14,682 nucleotides of DNA, taken from JBOHHR01 sp050740975. GTDB lineage: Bacteria > Pseudomonadota > Gammaproteobacteria > JBOHHR01. Within the stretch, counting starts at the first letter, position 1. Every line of letters begins with the position of its first letter. The stretch lies in assembly GCA_050740975.1 (NCBI GenBank), contig JBOIEE010000128.1, forward strand, positions 1 to 14,682. The letters are read 5' to 3'. The notes under the pieces were generated by a model. It searched no databases. It was not told the origin of the DNA and saw only the letters and a list, made by a program, of their open reading frames with translations. Made by a program: the position numbers and the translations under genes. Shown piece by piece: positions 8,531 through 13,959 of this stretch.

Positions 8531-9140
8531 GCAAGCAGTCTTCATCGTCGACGATGACGAGGATGTGCGAACCTCTCTGGCGTGGCTGTTCGAATCCGCA
8601 GGCGTAGCGGCACAGACCTTTGCCACTGCCAAAGATTTCCTGGCCTCCCCACCCTGCCCAGGTTGCCTGGTACTGGATCTGCGCATGCCGGGCATGGACG
8701 GCGCAGCGCTGTTCGAGCGGCTGCGGGCGGAGCGCCGCACGCTTCCGGTGATTTTCCTCAGTGCTCATGGAGACATTTCCACGGCGGTGCACCTGGTCCA
8801 GCAAGGCGCCTTCGATTTTGTCGAGAAACCCTTTGCCCAGGGCGAGATCTTAGCCAAGGTAAAAAAAGCACTGAGTCGAAACCAGCTTTCCATGGCTGAG
8901 GAGCGAGAACGCGCCAAGCTGCACAAGCGCTTTGCAGGCCTCACCTCGCGGGAGAGGGAGGTGCTTTATCGGGTAACCCGCGGGCAAGCCAATAAAGTGA
9001 TCGCCATCGAGCTCGGGATCGCAGAAAAAACGGTTGAGATCCACCGTTCCCATGTCATGCACAAGATGGGGGCACGAACGCTTGCCGAGCTGATCGGCAT
9101 TACCAACCGGTTACAGAAAGGTAAGGGAAATCCCTTATAG
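8520..9140 (+). CDS. FixJ/LuxR-type response regulator
   Basis: A 206-residue transcriptional regulator with a receiver domain (about 1-120) and a LuxR-type helix-turn-helix (about 138-197). Receiver residues are all present: acidic pair DD (11-12), phospho-acceptor D53 in LVLDLRMPGMDG, S81 in FLSAHGD and K103 in VEKPF. The HTH shows LTSREREVLYRVTRG, ANKVIAIELGIAEKTVEIHRSHVMHKM, the GerE-like arrangement. An AGGAGA ribosome site sits about 8 bp upstream of the ATG, inside the end of the kinase gene. It is the expected partner of that kinase. The last codons (KGKGNPL) lie in an inverted repeat, and the 3' end is duplicated downstream at 9367-9509. Its position upstream of pqqCDE makes PQQ-linked genes a plausible target, by inference. 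Confidence 0.93.
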   Translation: MATEQAVFIVDDDEDVRTSLAWLFESAGVAAQTFATAKDFLASPPCPGCLVLDLRMPGMDGAALFERLRAERRTLPVIFLSAHGDISTAVHLVQQGAFDFVEKPFAQGEILAKVKKALSRNQLSMAEERERAKLHKRFAGLTSREREVLYRVTRGQANKVIAIELGIAEKTVEIHRSHVMHKMGARTLAELIGITNRLQKGKGNPL

Positions 9141-9148
9141 CCGCAGGG
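9001..9148 (+). repeat. Source copy of the duplicated 3' end of the response regulator
   Basis: Bases 9001-9017 and 9031-9148 reappear at 9367-9383 and 9393-9509. Over 9031-9148 I count three substitutions and one missing A in the copy, about 97% identity by eye. The intervening 13 bases correspond to 9 unrelated-looking bases in the copy. Confidence 0.9.
9122..9137. repeat. Inverted repeat ending just before the regulator stop codon
   Basis: TAAGGGA (9122-9128), two bases, then TCCCTTA (9131-9137): a 7-bp perfect inverted repeat directly before the TAG stop (9138-9140). It has no T run after it, so it does not look like an intrinsic terminator. In the downstream copy the equivalent (9484-9498) keeps a 6-bp stem with a 3-nt spacer despite a one-base loss. 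Confidence 0.6.
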
Positions 9149-9158
9149 TACTCCTATG

Positions 9159-9277
9159 CTTAATCTATGTTAGGAAACTCCCCCCCAGGAAGTTGATTGC
9201 GACACGGATAAGTTATCGCACAAAAGGAGCCGCGCGGCGCCGAGGGAAGGGGATCCGCGGAGCGGGCGGTGCGCGGC
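9159..9277. repeat. Structured repeat, copy A
   Basis: The copy contains ordered blocks shared with 9819-9917: CTTAAT (9159-9164), TTAG, CTCCCCCCCAGGAAG (C run 9180-9186), CGACACGGAT (9200-9209), GTTA, then a hairpin. Hairpin arms are GCCGCGCG (9229-9236) and TGCGCGGC (9270-9277), with a G/G mismatch inside (9237/9269) and an inner stem CGCC (9238-9241) with GGCG (9265-9268). The apical loop is 23 nt and GC rich. It lies about 20 bp after the regulator stop. The function is unknown: it could be a structured RNA in a 3' UTR, a DNA site or a small non-autonomous element. Confidence 0.55.
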
Positions 9278-9366
9278 GGTTCATATTCATGCCTTTTCAT
9301 CCCGAACGACCCCCGCCCCCCAAGTTCATTTCACTACGTTTCATACGGGCTTCTATGAGGCGTGCC

Positions 9367-9509
9367 TCGCCATCGAGCTCGGGCACAGGGAACGGTTGAG
9401 ATCCACCGTTCCCGTGTCATGCACAAGATGGGGGCGCGAACGCTTGCCGAGCTGATCGGCATTACCAACCGGTTACAGGAAGGTAAGGGAATCCCTTATA
9501 GCCGCAGGG
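9367..9509 (+). pseudogene. Duplicated 3' fragment of the response regulator gene
   Basis: A near-identical copy of the regulator's recognition-helix end: after a GTG at 9362 the frame gives TVEIHRSRVMHKMGARTLAE, one His-to-Arg change from the parent. Receiver and first HTH helices are absent. Relative to 9031-9148 the copy carries three changes, all A in the parent to G in the copy, plus one lost A in the AAA at 9128-9130. That loss removes the parental stop and replaces the ending with GIPYSRR. A weak match continues to about 9530 (CTTAAGCTACG against CTTAATCTATG). The upstream junction has 9 bases in place of 13, so the start is out of frame. It is unlikely to make a functional protein, although a roughly 75-residue reading frame (9362-9589) exists. 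Confidence 0.85.
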
Positions 9510-9602
9510 CATTTCCGCACTTAAGCTACGCCCATTGTCGCTGCCAGGAGCAAGCGAGGCGGCCTAAGCCCCTTGGATACGTTGAATGAGGTAGAACGAG
9601 CG

Positions 9603-9794
9603 ATGACAAACAAACGCCCCGCCAACCAAGATCCAGAGTCAAAAACCTGGAAAGCGCAACGCAGTGCGAGCCGCGGCTCGTTGCCCCCCAAGCGGCTTAG
9701 CTTTTCCGTTTATCCCTGCTGCATGGTCACGCGTTTCAGGCCACGCTCCGCTAGTGTAGGGGTTTCAGAAAACCAGTCTGCGCGTGGCTCGTGA
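9603..9794 (+). CDS. Doubtful small hypothetical ORF
   Basis: A 63-residue frame from an ATG at 9603, starting MTNKRPANQDPESKTWKAQ and ending SENQSARGS. It is rich in Ser, Arg and Pro, with no membrane segment and no motif I recognise. GAGG lies about 10 bp upstream of the ATG, so translation is conceivable. It is not PqqA: it lacks the conserved ExxxY, although ESKTW occurs near the N-terminus. Its 3' part overlaps the 9740-9788 hairpin. The odd composition suggests chance reading, or an old gene remnant inserted between the two repeat copies. Confidence 0.2.
   Translation: MTNKRPANQDPESKTWKAQRSASRGSLPPKRLSFSVYPCCMVTRFRPRSASVGVSENQSARGS
9740..9788. repeat. Third hairpin with the same arms
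   Basis: GCCACGC (9740-9746) pairs perfectly with GCGTGGC (9782-9788) across 35 nt. These arms match those of repeat B. The 49-nt length with a 35-nt inner segment equals the 7-bp stem and spacing of repeat A's hairpin. Inside it, GGTTT (9761-9765) can pair with AAACC (9770-9774). The upstream C-run and CGACACGGAT blocks are absent, so it is only a partial relative or a coincidence. Confidence 0.4.
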
Positions 9795-9818
9795 AGAGAA
9801 GCCGAAATGTGCCGTTGC

Positions 9819-9917
9819 CTTAATGTGAATTAGATCTCCCCCCCCAGGGAGTCCCACGACACGGATCCGTTAGGGTAGCAATAAGCCACGCAGCGTCCAC
9901 GAAGGATGGTGCGTGGC
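9819..9917. repeat. Structured repeat, copy B
   Basis: The same ordered blocks as copy A: CTTAAT (9819-9824), TTAG, CTCCCCCCCCAGGGAG (C run 9838-9845), CGACACGGAT (9857-9866), GTTAG, then a hairpin. Arms are GCCACGCA (9885-9892) and TGCGTGGC (9910-9917). A G/G mismatch (9893/9909) follows, then inner stem CGTCC (9894-9898) with GGATG (9904-9908), including one G-T pair, around loop ACGAA. Compared with copy A, arm position 4 changes from G-C to A-T, position 8 from G-T to A-T, and inner position 3 from C-G to T-A, so pairing is kept. No T run follows, so it is not a standard terminator. It lies about 230 bp upstream of pqqC. Confidence 0.6.
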
Positions 9918-10004
9918 CACTCAGCTCAGAACAACCCCGCTATTTGGTGCAAGCACTCCCGCTGGCTCGAACGACGATGGATGATGGTGCTGCCGTGCGA
10001 CATA

Positions 10005-10042
10005 TTGTCGCAGAAACCAAGTAGGGAAGCTTGGTTGTCGCA
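10005..10042. promoter_or_regulatory. Candidate operator upstream of pqqC
   Basis: TTGTCGCA occurs twice in direct orientation at 10005-10012 and 10035-10042, 30 bp apart, close to three helical turns. Between and partly overlapping them is an inverted repeat, AACCAAG (10015-10021) and CTTGGTT (10030-10036). Such an arrangement could bind a LuxR-type regulator, perhaps the one encoded upstream. The site lies about 105-145 bp before the pqqC ATG. No convincing -35/-10 pair was identified nearby. The assignment is from pattern alone. Confidence 0.35.
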
Positions 10043-10148
10043 ACGGCGCCTCCGTACCTGTACACGGCTTAGGAGTTACCTTATAGTTCTGCTCTGTCGA
10101 ATGCTCCTGCGGTTCCCTTTTATTGTGAATTCTCGTGCCATTCACGCA

Positions 10149-10898
10149 ATGAACCCTATCGCGGTTGACGATCAAAAGCCAGAGGCACCACCTTGGCCAC
10201 GCCAGGAGTTCGAACGCAGGCTACGGGAGAAGGAAAAGTACTACCACATCCATCATCCATTTCATGAGTTGATGAACACGGGCAAGCTGACCAAGCCTGC
10301 GATCCAGGGCTGGGTAGCAAACCGGTTTCATTATCAGATCAGCATTCCCCTCAAAGACGCGGCTATTCTCGCCAATTGTCGCGAGCGCGAGGTGCGCCGG
10401 CAATGGATACAACGCATCATCGATCACGACGGCACCACGGGCGAGGAAGGAGGCATAGAGGCTTGGCTTCAGCTCGGGGAAGCGGTTGGTCTCGCGCGCG
10501 AGGTACTTTGGTCCGAGAAGCTGGTGCTGCCCGGGGTGCGTTTCGCCGTGGATGCGTATTTTAATTTCGCCCGGCGAGCCACCTGGCAGGAAGCGGCCTG
10601 TTCTTCTCTGACCGAGTTGTTCGCGCCCACAATTCATCAACGGCGGTTAGAAAACTGGCCGCAATGCTATCCCTGGATCAGACCGGAAGGCTACCGCTAT
10701 TTTCGTAAACGCTTGAGCGAGGCGCGGCGTGATGTCGAGCATGGCCTCGAAATCACCTTGGCGTATTTCAACACCCGCGAGATACAGGAACGCGCCTTAG
10801 GCATACTGCAGTTCAAGCTGGATGTCTTATGGTCGATGCTGGATGCGATGTGGATGGCCTATATCGAAAATCGCCCGCCCTATTATTGCATAGAGTGA
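10149..10898 (+). CDS. pqqC: PqqC, pyrroloquinoline-quinone synthase
   Basis: A 249-residue cofactorless oxidase that performs the final ring closure and eight-electron oxidation giving PQQ. The match to remembered Klebsiella PqqC is strong throughout: YYHIHHPFHE (31-40), IQGWVANRFHYQ (52-63), IPLKDAAILANC (66-77), RIIDHDG (89-95), GGIEAWLQLGEAVGL (101-115), CSSLTELFAPTIHQRRL (151-167), EGYRYFRKRL (180-189) and LQFKLDVLWSMLDAM (220-234). The active-site His, Arg, Tyr and Lys positions in these blocks look conserved. The frame is open back to 9906, but the upstream translation is unlike PqqC. ATG 10149 gives the family length, and an ATG at 10101 is the alternative. Neither has a clear Shine-Dalgarno. 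pqqD starts one base after the stop. Confidence 0.96.
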   Translation: MNPIAVDDQKPEAPPWPRQEFERRLREKEKYYHIHHPFHELMNTGKLTKPAIQGWVANRFHYQISIPLKDAAILANCREREVRRQWIQRIIDHDGTTGEEGGIEAWLQLGEAVGLAREVLWSEKLVLPGVRFAVDAYFNFARRATWQEAACSSLTELFAPTIHQRRLENWPQCYPWIRPEGYRYFRKRLSEARRDVEHGLEITLAYFNTREIQERALGILQFKLDVLWSMLDAMWMAYIENRPPYYCIE

Positions 10899-10899
10899 C

Positions 10900-11193
10900 A
10901 TGGACGATTGCCCTTTTCGCGCTCCAGGTGCGATCCCGCAGATCGCCCAAGGCCACCGCTTGCAATGGGAACCCGCGCAAGATTGTTACGTGATCCTTTA
11001 CCCCGAAGGCATGGTCAAATTGAACGGAACTGCGAGCAAGATCCTCAAACTGTGTACCGGTAAGATGTCCGTCGCCGAGCTGATCCGCGAGCTAAACGCT
11101 CAATTTCCGGACGCAAACGTTGCGGACGATGTGTCGCGTTTTCTCCAAGTGGCCCACGAAAATGGCTGGATCTGCGCAAAACCATCTCCCTAA
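10900..11193 (+). CDS. pqqD: PqqD, PqqA-binding chaperone
   Basis: A 97-residue protein. PqqD binds the precursor peptide PqqA and presents it to the radical SAM enzyme PqqE. The blocks GHRLQWEPAQDCYVILYPEG, MVKLNGTASKILKLC, AELIRELNAQFPDANVADDV and FLQVAHENGWI match PqqD. Its length is normal. It starts one base after pqqC, and pqqE begins inside its last 32 bases, so the three genes are tightly coupled. It is a separate protein here, not fused to PqqC or PqqE as in some bacteria. Confidence 0.95.
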   Translation: MDDCPFRAPGAIPQIAQGHRLQWEPAQDCYVILYPEGMVKLNGTASKILKLCTGKMSVAELIRELNAQFPDANVADDVSRFLQVAHENGWICAKPSP

Positions 11194-12310
11194 ACCGCTG
11201 TGGCTCCTCGCAGAGCTTACCTATAAGTGTCCGCTGCAGTGCCCCTACTGCTCCAACCCAGCCGACTTTGCCAAATACAAGGACGAGCTGGGCACTGAGG
11301 ACTGGCTCAGAGTGTTACGTCAGGCGCGAGCCCTGGGCGCGACCCAGCTTGGCTTATCCGGCGGCGAGCCCTTGCTGCGCCGGGATCTCGAAGCTCTGAT
11401 CGCGGAAGCACGTCGCTTGGGTTTTTACACCAACCTTATCACTTCCGGCGTGGGGATGGATGAAGCGCGCGTGCGGGCGTTCCGCGCGGCGGGCTTAGAC
11501 CACATCCAGTTGAGCTTCCAGGCCAGCACCGAAGAGCTGAACGATTACATCGCGGGCACTAAAGCCTTCCAACACAAGCGGGAAATGGCACACGCGGTGA
11601 AGAAGCATGGCTTTCCCATGGTACTTTGTTTTGTGCTGCACCGGGAAAACGAAGACCAGATCGAGCACATGCTGGAGCTGGCGATCCGGTTGGAGGCGGA
11701 TTATGTCGAGCTCGCCACCACGCAGTATTACGGCTGGGCATTCTTAAACCGGGACCGGTTGATGCCCACACGGGCGCAGATCGAGCACGGTGAGCGGATC
11801 GCCCACGCCTATCAGGAAAAGATGAAGGGCAAGATGAAGATCTACTACGTGGTGCCGGATTATTACGAGCAGCGCCCCAAAGCTTGCATGAACGGGTGGG
11901 GTTCGATCTTCCTCAGCATCACGCCCGACGGCACGGCGCTCCCCTGTCACGCCGCAGGACAGCTTCCGGGACTGCTGTTTCCAAACGTGCGCCAACACAG
12001 TATCGAGTGGATCTGGAACGATTCTCCTGACTTCAACCGCTTTCGCGGTTTTGAGTGGATGAAGGAACCATGCCGCAGTTGTCCGGAACGTTTCAAGGAT
12101 TTTGGCGGCTGCCGCTGCCAGGCGTATATGCTCACCGGGGATGCAGCCAACGCCGATCCGGTGTGCAGCCTGTCGCCCCATCACAGCCTCATCGAGAAAG
12201 CGCTAGAGTCAGCCCAGAGAACGGATCGGTCCGAAAAACCGCTTATTTTCCGGAATCCCAAGAACTCCAAATCGTTCGTGGAAAAGAAACGTCCGCTCGC
12301 GCGCACTTAG
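11162..12310 (+). CDS. pqqE: PqqE, radical SAM enzyme of PQQ synthesis
   Basis: A 382-residue radical SAM/SPASM enzyme that forms the Glu-Tyr carbon-carbon bond in PqqA, the first step of PQQ synthesis. The radical SAM cluster motif is CPLQCPYC (C23, C27, C30), with LSGGEPLLR the SAM-binding GGEP element. The SPASM region has ACMNGWGSIFLSITPDG, LPCHAAG, CRSCPERFKDFGGCRCQAY and the final VCSLSPHH, giving the cysteines for two auxiliary clusters. The ATG at 11162 (MAGSAQNHLPKPLWLLAELT) fits the family; the frame is open to 11120 but the added residues are not PqqE-like. It overlaps pqqD by 32 bp. No pqqA, pqqB or pqqF follows; the next reading frame is a BrnT-like fragment. Confidence 0.96.
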   Translation: MAGSAQNHLPKPLWLLAELTYKCPLQCPYCSNPADFAKYKDELGTEDWLRVLRQARALGATQLGLSGGEPLLRRDLEALIAEARRLGFYTNLITSGVGMDEARVRAFRAAGLDHIQLSFQASTEELNDYIAGTKAFQHKREMAHAVKKHGFPMVLCFVLHRENEDQIEHMLELAIRLEADYVELATTQYYGWAFLNRDRLMPTRAQIEHGERIAHAYQEKMKGKMKIYYVVPDYYEQRPKACMNGWGSIFLSITPDGTALPCHAAGQLPGLLFPNVRQHSIEWIWNDSPDFNRFRGFEWMKEPCRSCPERFKDFGGCRCQAYMLTGDAANADPVCSLSPHHSLIEKALESAQRTDRSEKPLIFRNPKNSKSFVEKKRPLART

Positions 12311-12347
12311 GGGTGCGAGCCGATATAGGCGAGGGGAGAAGGACGCC

Positions 12348-12545
12348 GTGGGCGCTTTGCTCGATCCTTTCAACCGCACCCTGGAAGACCCGGACGCTGA
12401 GGATGAGGCCCGCTATCTCACACTGGGCCGCGGTTACGCCGACCACGTCTTGCTGGTGGTTTGGACGGAGCGGGACGAGGACGCGATCCGCATCATCTCC
12501 GCCCGCAAGACCAGTCCGGGAGAGGCCCGGAACTACGAGGATTGA
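12348..12545 (+). pseudogene. BrnT-like toxin, N-terminally truncated
   Basis: Sixty-five residues matching the C-terminal two-thirds of BrnT ribonuclease toxins (RelE-like fold): LLDPFNRTLEDPDAEDEARY, TLGRGYADHVLLVVWTER and IRIISARKTSPGEARNYE. The usual beginning (a WDxxKxxxNxxKHGV-type segment) is missing; the frame reads upstream into pqqE as RYRRGEKDAVGALL without that motif. A purine-rich GGAGAAGG sits 6 bp before GTG 12348, so translation is possible. It is followed after 3 bp by a BrnA-like start, the normal BrnT-BrnA order. It is most likely an inactive remnant, though I cannot exclude a short variant. Confidence 0.65.
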
Positions 12546-12548
12546 CCC

Positions 12549-12614
12549 ATGCGCGAGGAATACGATCTCAGCAAAGCCAGGCGGGCAAAAGATGTCCCGG
12601 CACGCTGCCGGTGA
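12549..12614 (+). pseudogene. BrnA-like antitoxin stub
   Basis: Starts MREEYDLSKARRAKDVP, matching the conserved N-terminus of BrnA-type antitoxins (MRxEYDFSKAxR), then reads ARCR and stops at TGA. BrnA proteins are normally much longer and carry a ribbon-helix-helix domain, which I could not find in any frame of the next 150 bp. The gene was probably truncated by deletion or frameshift. It starts 3 bp after the BrnT-like fragment. Confidence 0.6.
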
Positions 12615-12688
12615 GCCCGGCCACCATTAAGAAGAACGCCGTCGCGAGCCTGGCGGGTAGCGGTGGACCAACACCCAGAACCATCTTA

Positions 12689-12709
12689 TGCGCGGTACTT
12701 GCGCGGTAC
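12689..12709. repeat. Short tandem repeat
   Basis: TGCGCGGTAC is present twice at 12689-12698 and 12700-12709, in the 160-bp stretch between the BrnA stub and the next antitoxin remnant. Nothing else was recognised in that stretch. Confidence 0.6.
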
Positions 12710-12733
12710 CTAATCGCTTGACTCACCCACGAG

Positions 12734-12775
12734 ACTAAGCTAACTTACTTAGCTAAGTCAGCATGGGTATATACC
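12734..12775. promoter_or_regulatory. Operator-like palindromes before the Phd/YefM antitoxin remnant
   Basis: ACTTAGCTAAGT (12747-12758) is a perfect 12-bp palindrome. A near copy, ACTAAGCTAACT, lies 13 bp upstream (12734-12745). GGTATATACC (12766-12775) is a perfect 10-bp palindrome immediately before the ATG at 12776. Phd/YefM-type antitoxins repress their own operon by binding palindromes near the start, so these are likely autoregulatory sites. They appear intact although the genes behind them are broken. Confidence 0.6.
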
Positions 12776-13032
12776 ATGACCACTGTCAACGTGCACGAAG
12801 CCAAGACCCAGCTCTCGCGCCTACTGGGGGCCGCTGCCTCGGGCTAGGAGATCATCATTGCCAAGGCCGGAAAGCCTATTTGCCAAGCTGGTCCCGATCG
12901 AGAAGCCGAAGCGCGAACCAGGACGCTTGAAAGGGCTTATCCAATGGTCCGACCTTCTTCGACCCATTGCCAGAGGACGTTCTGGAGGTGATGGAAAATG
13001 GCTACGAGCATGATCCGTTGCGCCGGAAGTGA
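12776..13032 (+). pseudogene. Phd/YefM-type antitoxin remnant
   Basis: Begins MTTVNVHEAKTQLSRLLGAA, the typical start of Phd/YefM/VapB-like antitoxins, then hits an in-frame TAG (12845-12847) where homologues have Glu or similar. The next codons continue the family (EIIIAKAGKP). After that the coding sequence resumes in other frames: AKLVPIEKPKREPGRLKGLI, then FFDPLPEDVLEVMENGYEHD ending at TGA 13030-13032. One nonsense codon plus at least two frame changes are needed, so this is a decayed gene. It overlaps the start of the downstream PIN toxin remnant. Confidence 0.8.
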
Positions 13033-13414
13033 ACCTCTTACTGGACACCCACGTGCTGATCTGGTGGCTGGGGAGTCTCCCCATGCTCTCCGCAGATGCC
13101 CGCGATGTGGTCGCCGATCCAGAAAACGAGGCCTTCGTCAGCAGCGCGAGCGCCTTCGAAATCGCCACCAAATATCGTCTCGGTAGTTATCCGTGGTCGC
13201 CGCGTTGGTCGACGGACTGGATGAACACCTCCGCCGCGAAGGTTTCAAGCCCGTGGCGATCTCGCTGCCCCATGCGCTCGCGGCGGGCCGCTTACCGGGA
13301 CCGCACAAAGATCCCTTCGACCGCATGCTGATCGCGCAAGCACAGCTTGAAGGCTTCACAGTGGTGACCTCCGATCCCGTCTTTCAACGCTATCGCGTAC
13401 CTGTGGTGTGGTAG
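13029..13414 (+). pseudogene. PIN-domain (VapC-like) toxin, frameshifted
   Basis: A PIN ribonuclease toxin in two frames. The first part starts at GTG 13029: MNLLLDTHVLIWWLGSLPML, then VSSASAFEIATKYRLGSYP. The second part, from about 13193, reads VVAALVDGLDEHLRREGF, then GPHKDPFDRMLIAQAQLEGF, VVTSDPVF and ends at TAG 13414. Acidic PIN residues are all visible (D in LLDTH, E in FEIA, D in KDPFDR and TSD). Restoring one G at about 13192 gives YPVVAALVDG and joins the halves, so this is a one-base deletion or a sequencing error. Its start overlaps the antitoxin's stop, the usual coupling of such pairs. Confidence 0.8.
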
Positions 13415-13440
13415 CGGCTCGCGACGAAGCTAGAGTCCAG

Positions 13441-13959
13441 TCACGAGCGGATGGCGGTAAAGCAGAGATCCCATTCCGTAGTTGCTAGCGTGACATCGGC
13501 GAAGCCGGCCTGGCGCAGGCGATCGGGGAAGGTGAACGGGTCGACGGGCACAAGGACATCGTCGATATGGAATTCACGCATCTCGGGGGAGTCGAGGCTG
13601 TCGGCGCCGAAGAAGACACCGCCGGGTTTGAGCACCCTCGCGACTTCGGCCAGCAGGCGATCTTGGAGCTCCGAAGAATGAACATGGTGGAGCATCGTGA
13701 ATGACGATGCAGCGCTGAAGCTGGCATCTTGGAAGGGAAGCTGAGTCGTGTCAGCGTTGACGACCTCGACGTTCGTGCCAGCTAGTCGCTCGGCCAGCCC
13801 AGCGCTTAGAACAGGGTCGAGCTCGACCGCCGTCAAGCGGTCCACCGTGTGCCGCAACACGTCGGTCGTCTTTCCAGGCCCGGAACCGATCTCGATCAGA
13901 TGATCTCCCAGCTCGACGCTCGGGAGCACCCGAGGGATGAGATCGTTTGCGTGACCCAA
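13441..13959 (-). CDS. Class I SAM-dependent methyltransferase (5' end frameshifted)
   Basis: A Rossmann-fold methyltransferase of unknown substrate. Motif I is HLIEIGSGPGKTTDVLR, followed by RLTAVELDP (acidic end of strand 2), VEVVNADTTQLPF (motif II region), FTMLHHV and VARVLKPGGVFFGAD (motif III), and the end domain VDPFTFPDRLRQAGFADV. The intact frame can start only at a non-ATG codon (TTG, about 13959). A better start, ATG at 14006, gives MNQAHLELLTSEDWADWV in another frame, resembling the beginning of this family, so the true gene is probably 14006 to 13441 with a frameshift near 13950-13960. It converges on the PIN toxin remnant. A cupin relic lies upstream on the same strand. Confidence 0.8.
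   Translation of the reverse strand: MGHANDLIPRVLPSVELGDHLIEIGSGPGKTTDVLRHTVDRLTAVELDPVLSAGLAERLAGTNVEVVNADTTQLPFQDASFSAASSFTMLHHVHSSELQDRLLAEVARVLKPGGVFFGADSLDSPEMREFHIDDVLVPVDPFTFPDRLRQAGFADVTLATTEWDLCFTAIRS

Larger units (their letters stand above)
9141..10148. other. About 1 kb without a convincing intact gene, between the two-component system and pqqC
   Basis: The stretch holds, in order: structured repeat A (9159-9277), a partial copy of the regulator 3' end (9367-9509), a doubtful 63-codon reading frame (9603-9794), a hairpin with 7-bp arms (9740-9788), structured repeat B (9819-9917), and a candidate operator (10005-10042). I saw no tRNA, no CRISPR-like array and no pqqA-like peptide. 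The composition is uneven, with C runs at 9180-9186 and 9838-9845 and a second C-rich patch near 9311-9320. Confidence 0.7.

Noticed and set aside
9122..9137. Terminator of the two-component operon
   Set aside because: It ends immediately before the stop codon and has no T run.
9603..9794. RiPP precursor peptide next to the radical SAM gene pqqE
   Set aside because: The peptide has no clear leader/core organisation, and PqqE and PqqD here are canonical PQQ enzymes; the sequence gives no positive support.
9885..9917. Intrinsic terminator
   Set aside because: The hairpin is strong but the following bases are CACTCAGCTC, with no T run.
9914..9943. Possible pqqA: a frame with W-P, then E-Q-P-R-Y (ExxxY spacing)
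   Set aside because: There is no start codon in that frame before an upstream stop, the rest of the peptide does not resemble PqqA, and the segment overlaps the hairpin of repeat B.
9906..10148. Extended N-terminus of PqqC
   Set aside because: The frame is open, but its translation (Arg, Leu and Ser rich) has no PqqC similarity; the family length fits ATG 10149.
9141..10148. Insertion sequence in the repeat-rich intergenic stretch
   Set aside because: No transposase-like frame, and no terminal inverted repeats with flanking target duplication were found.
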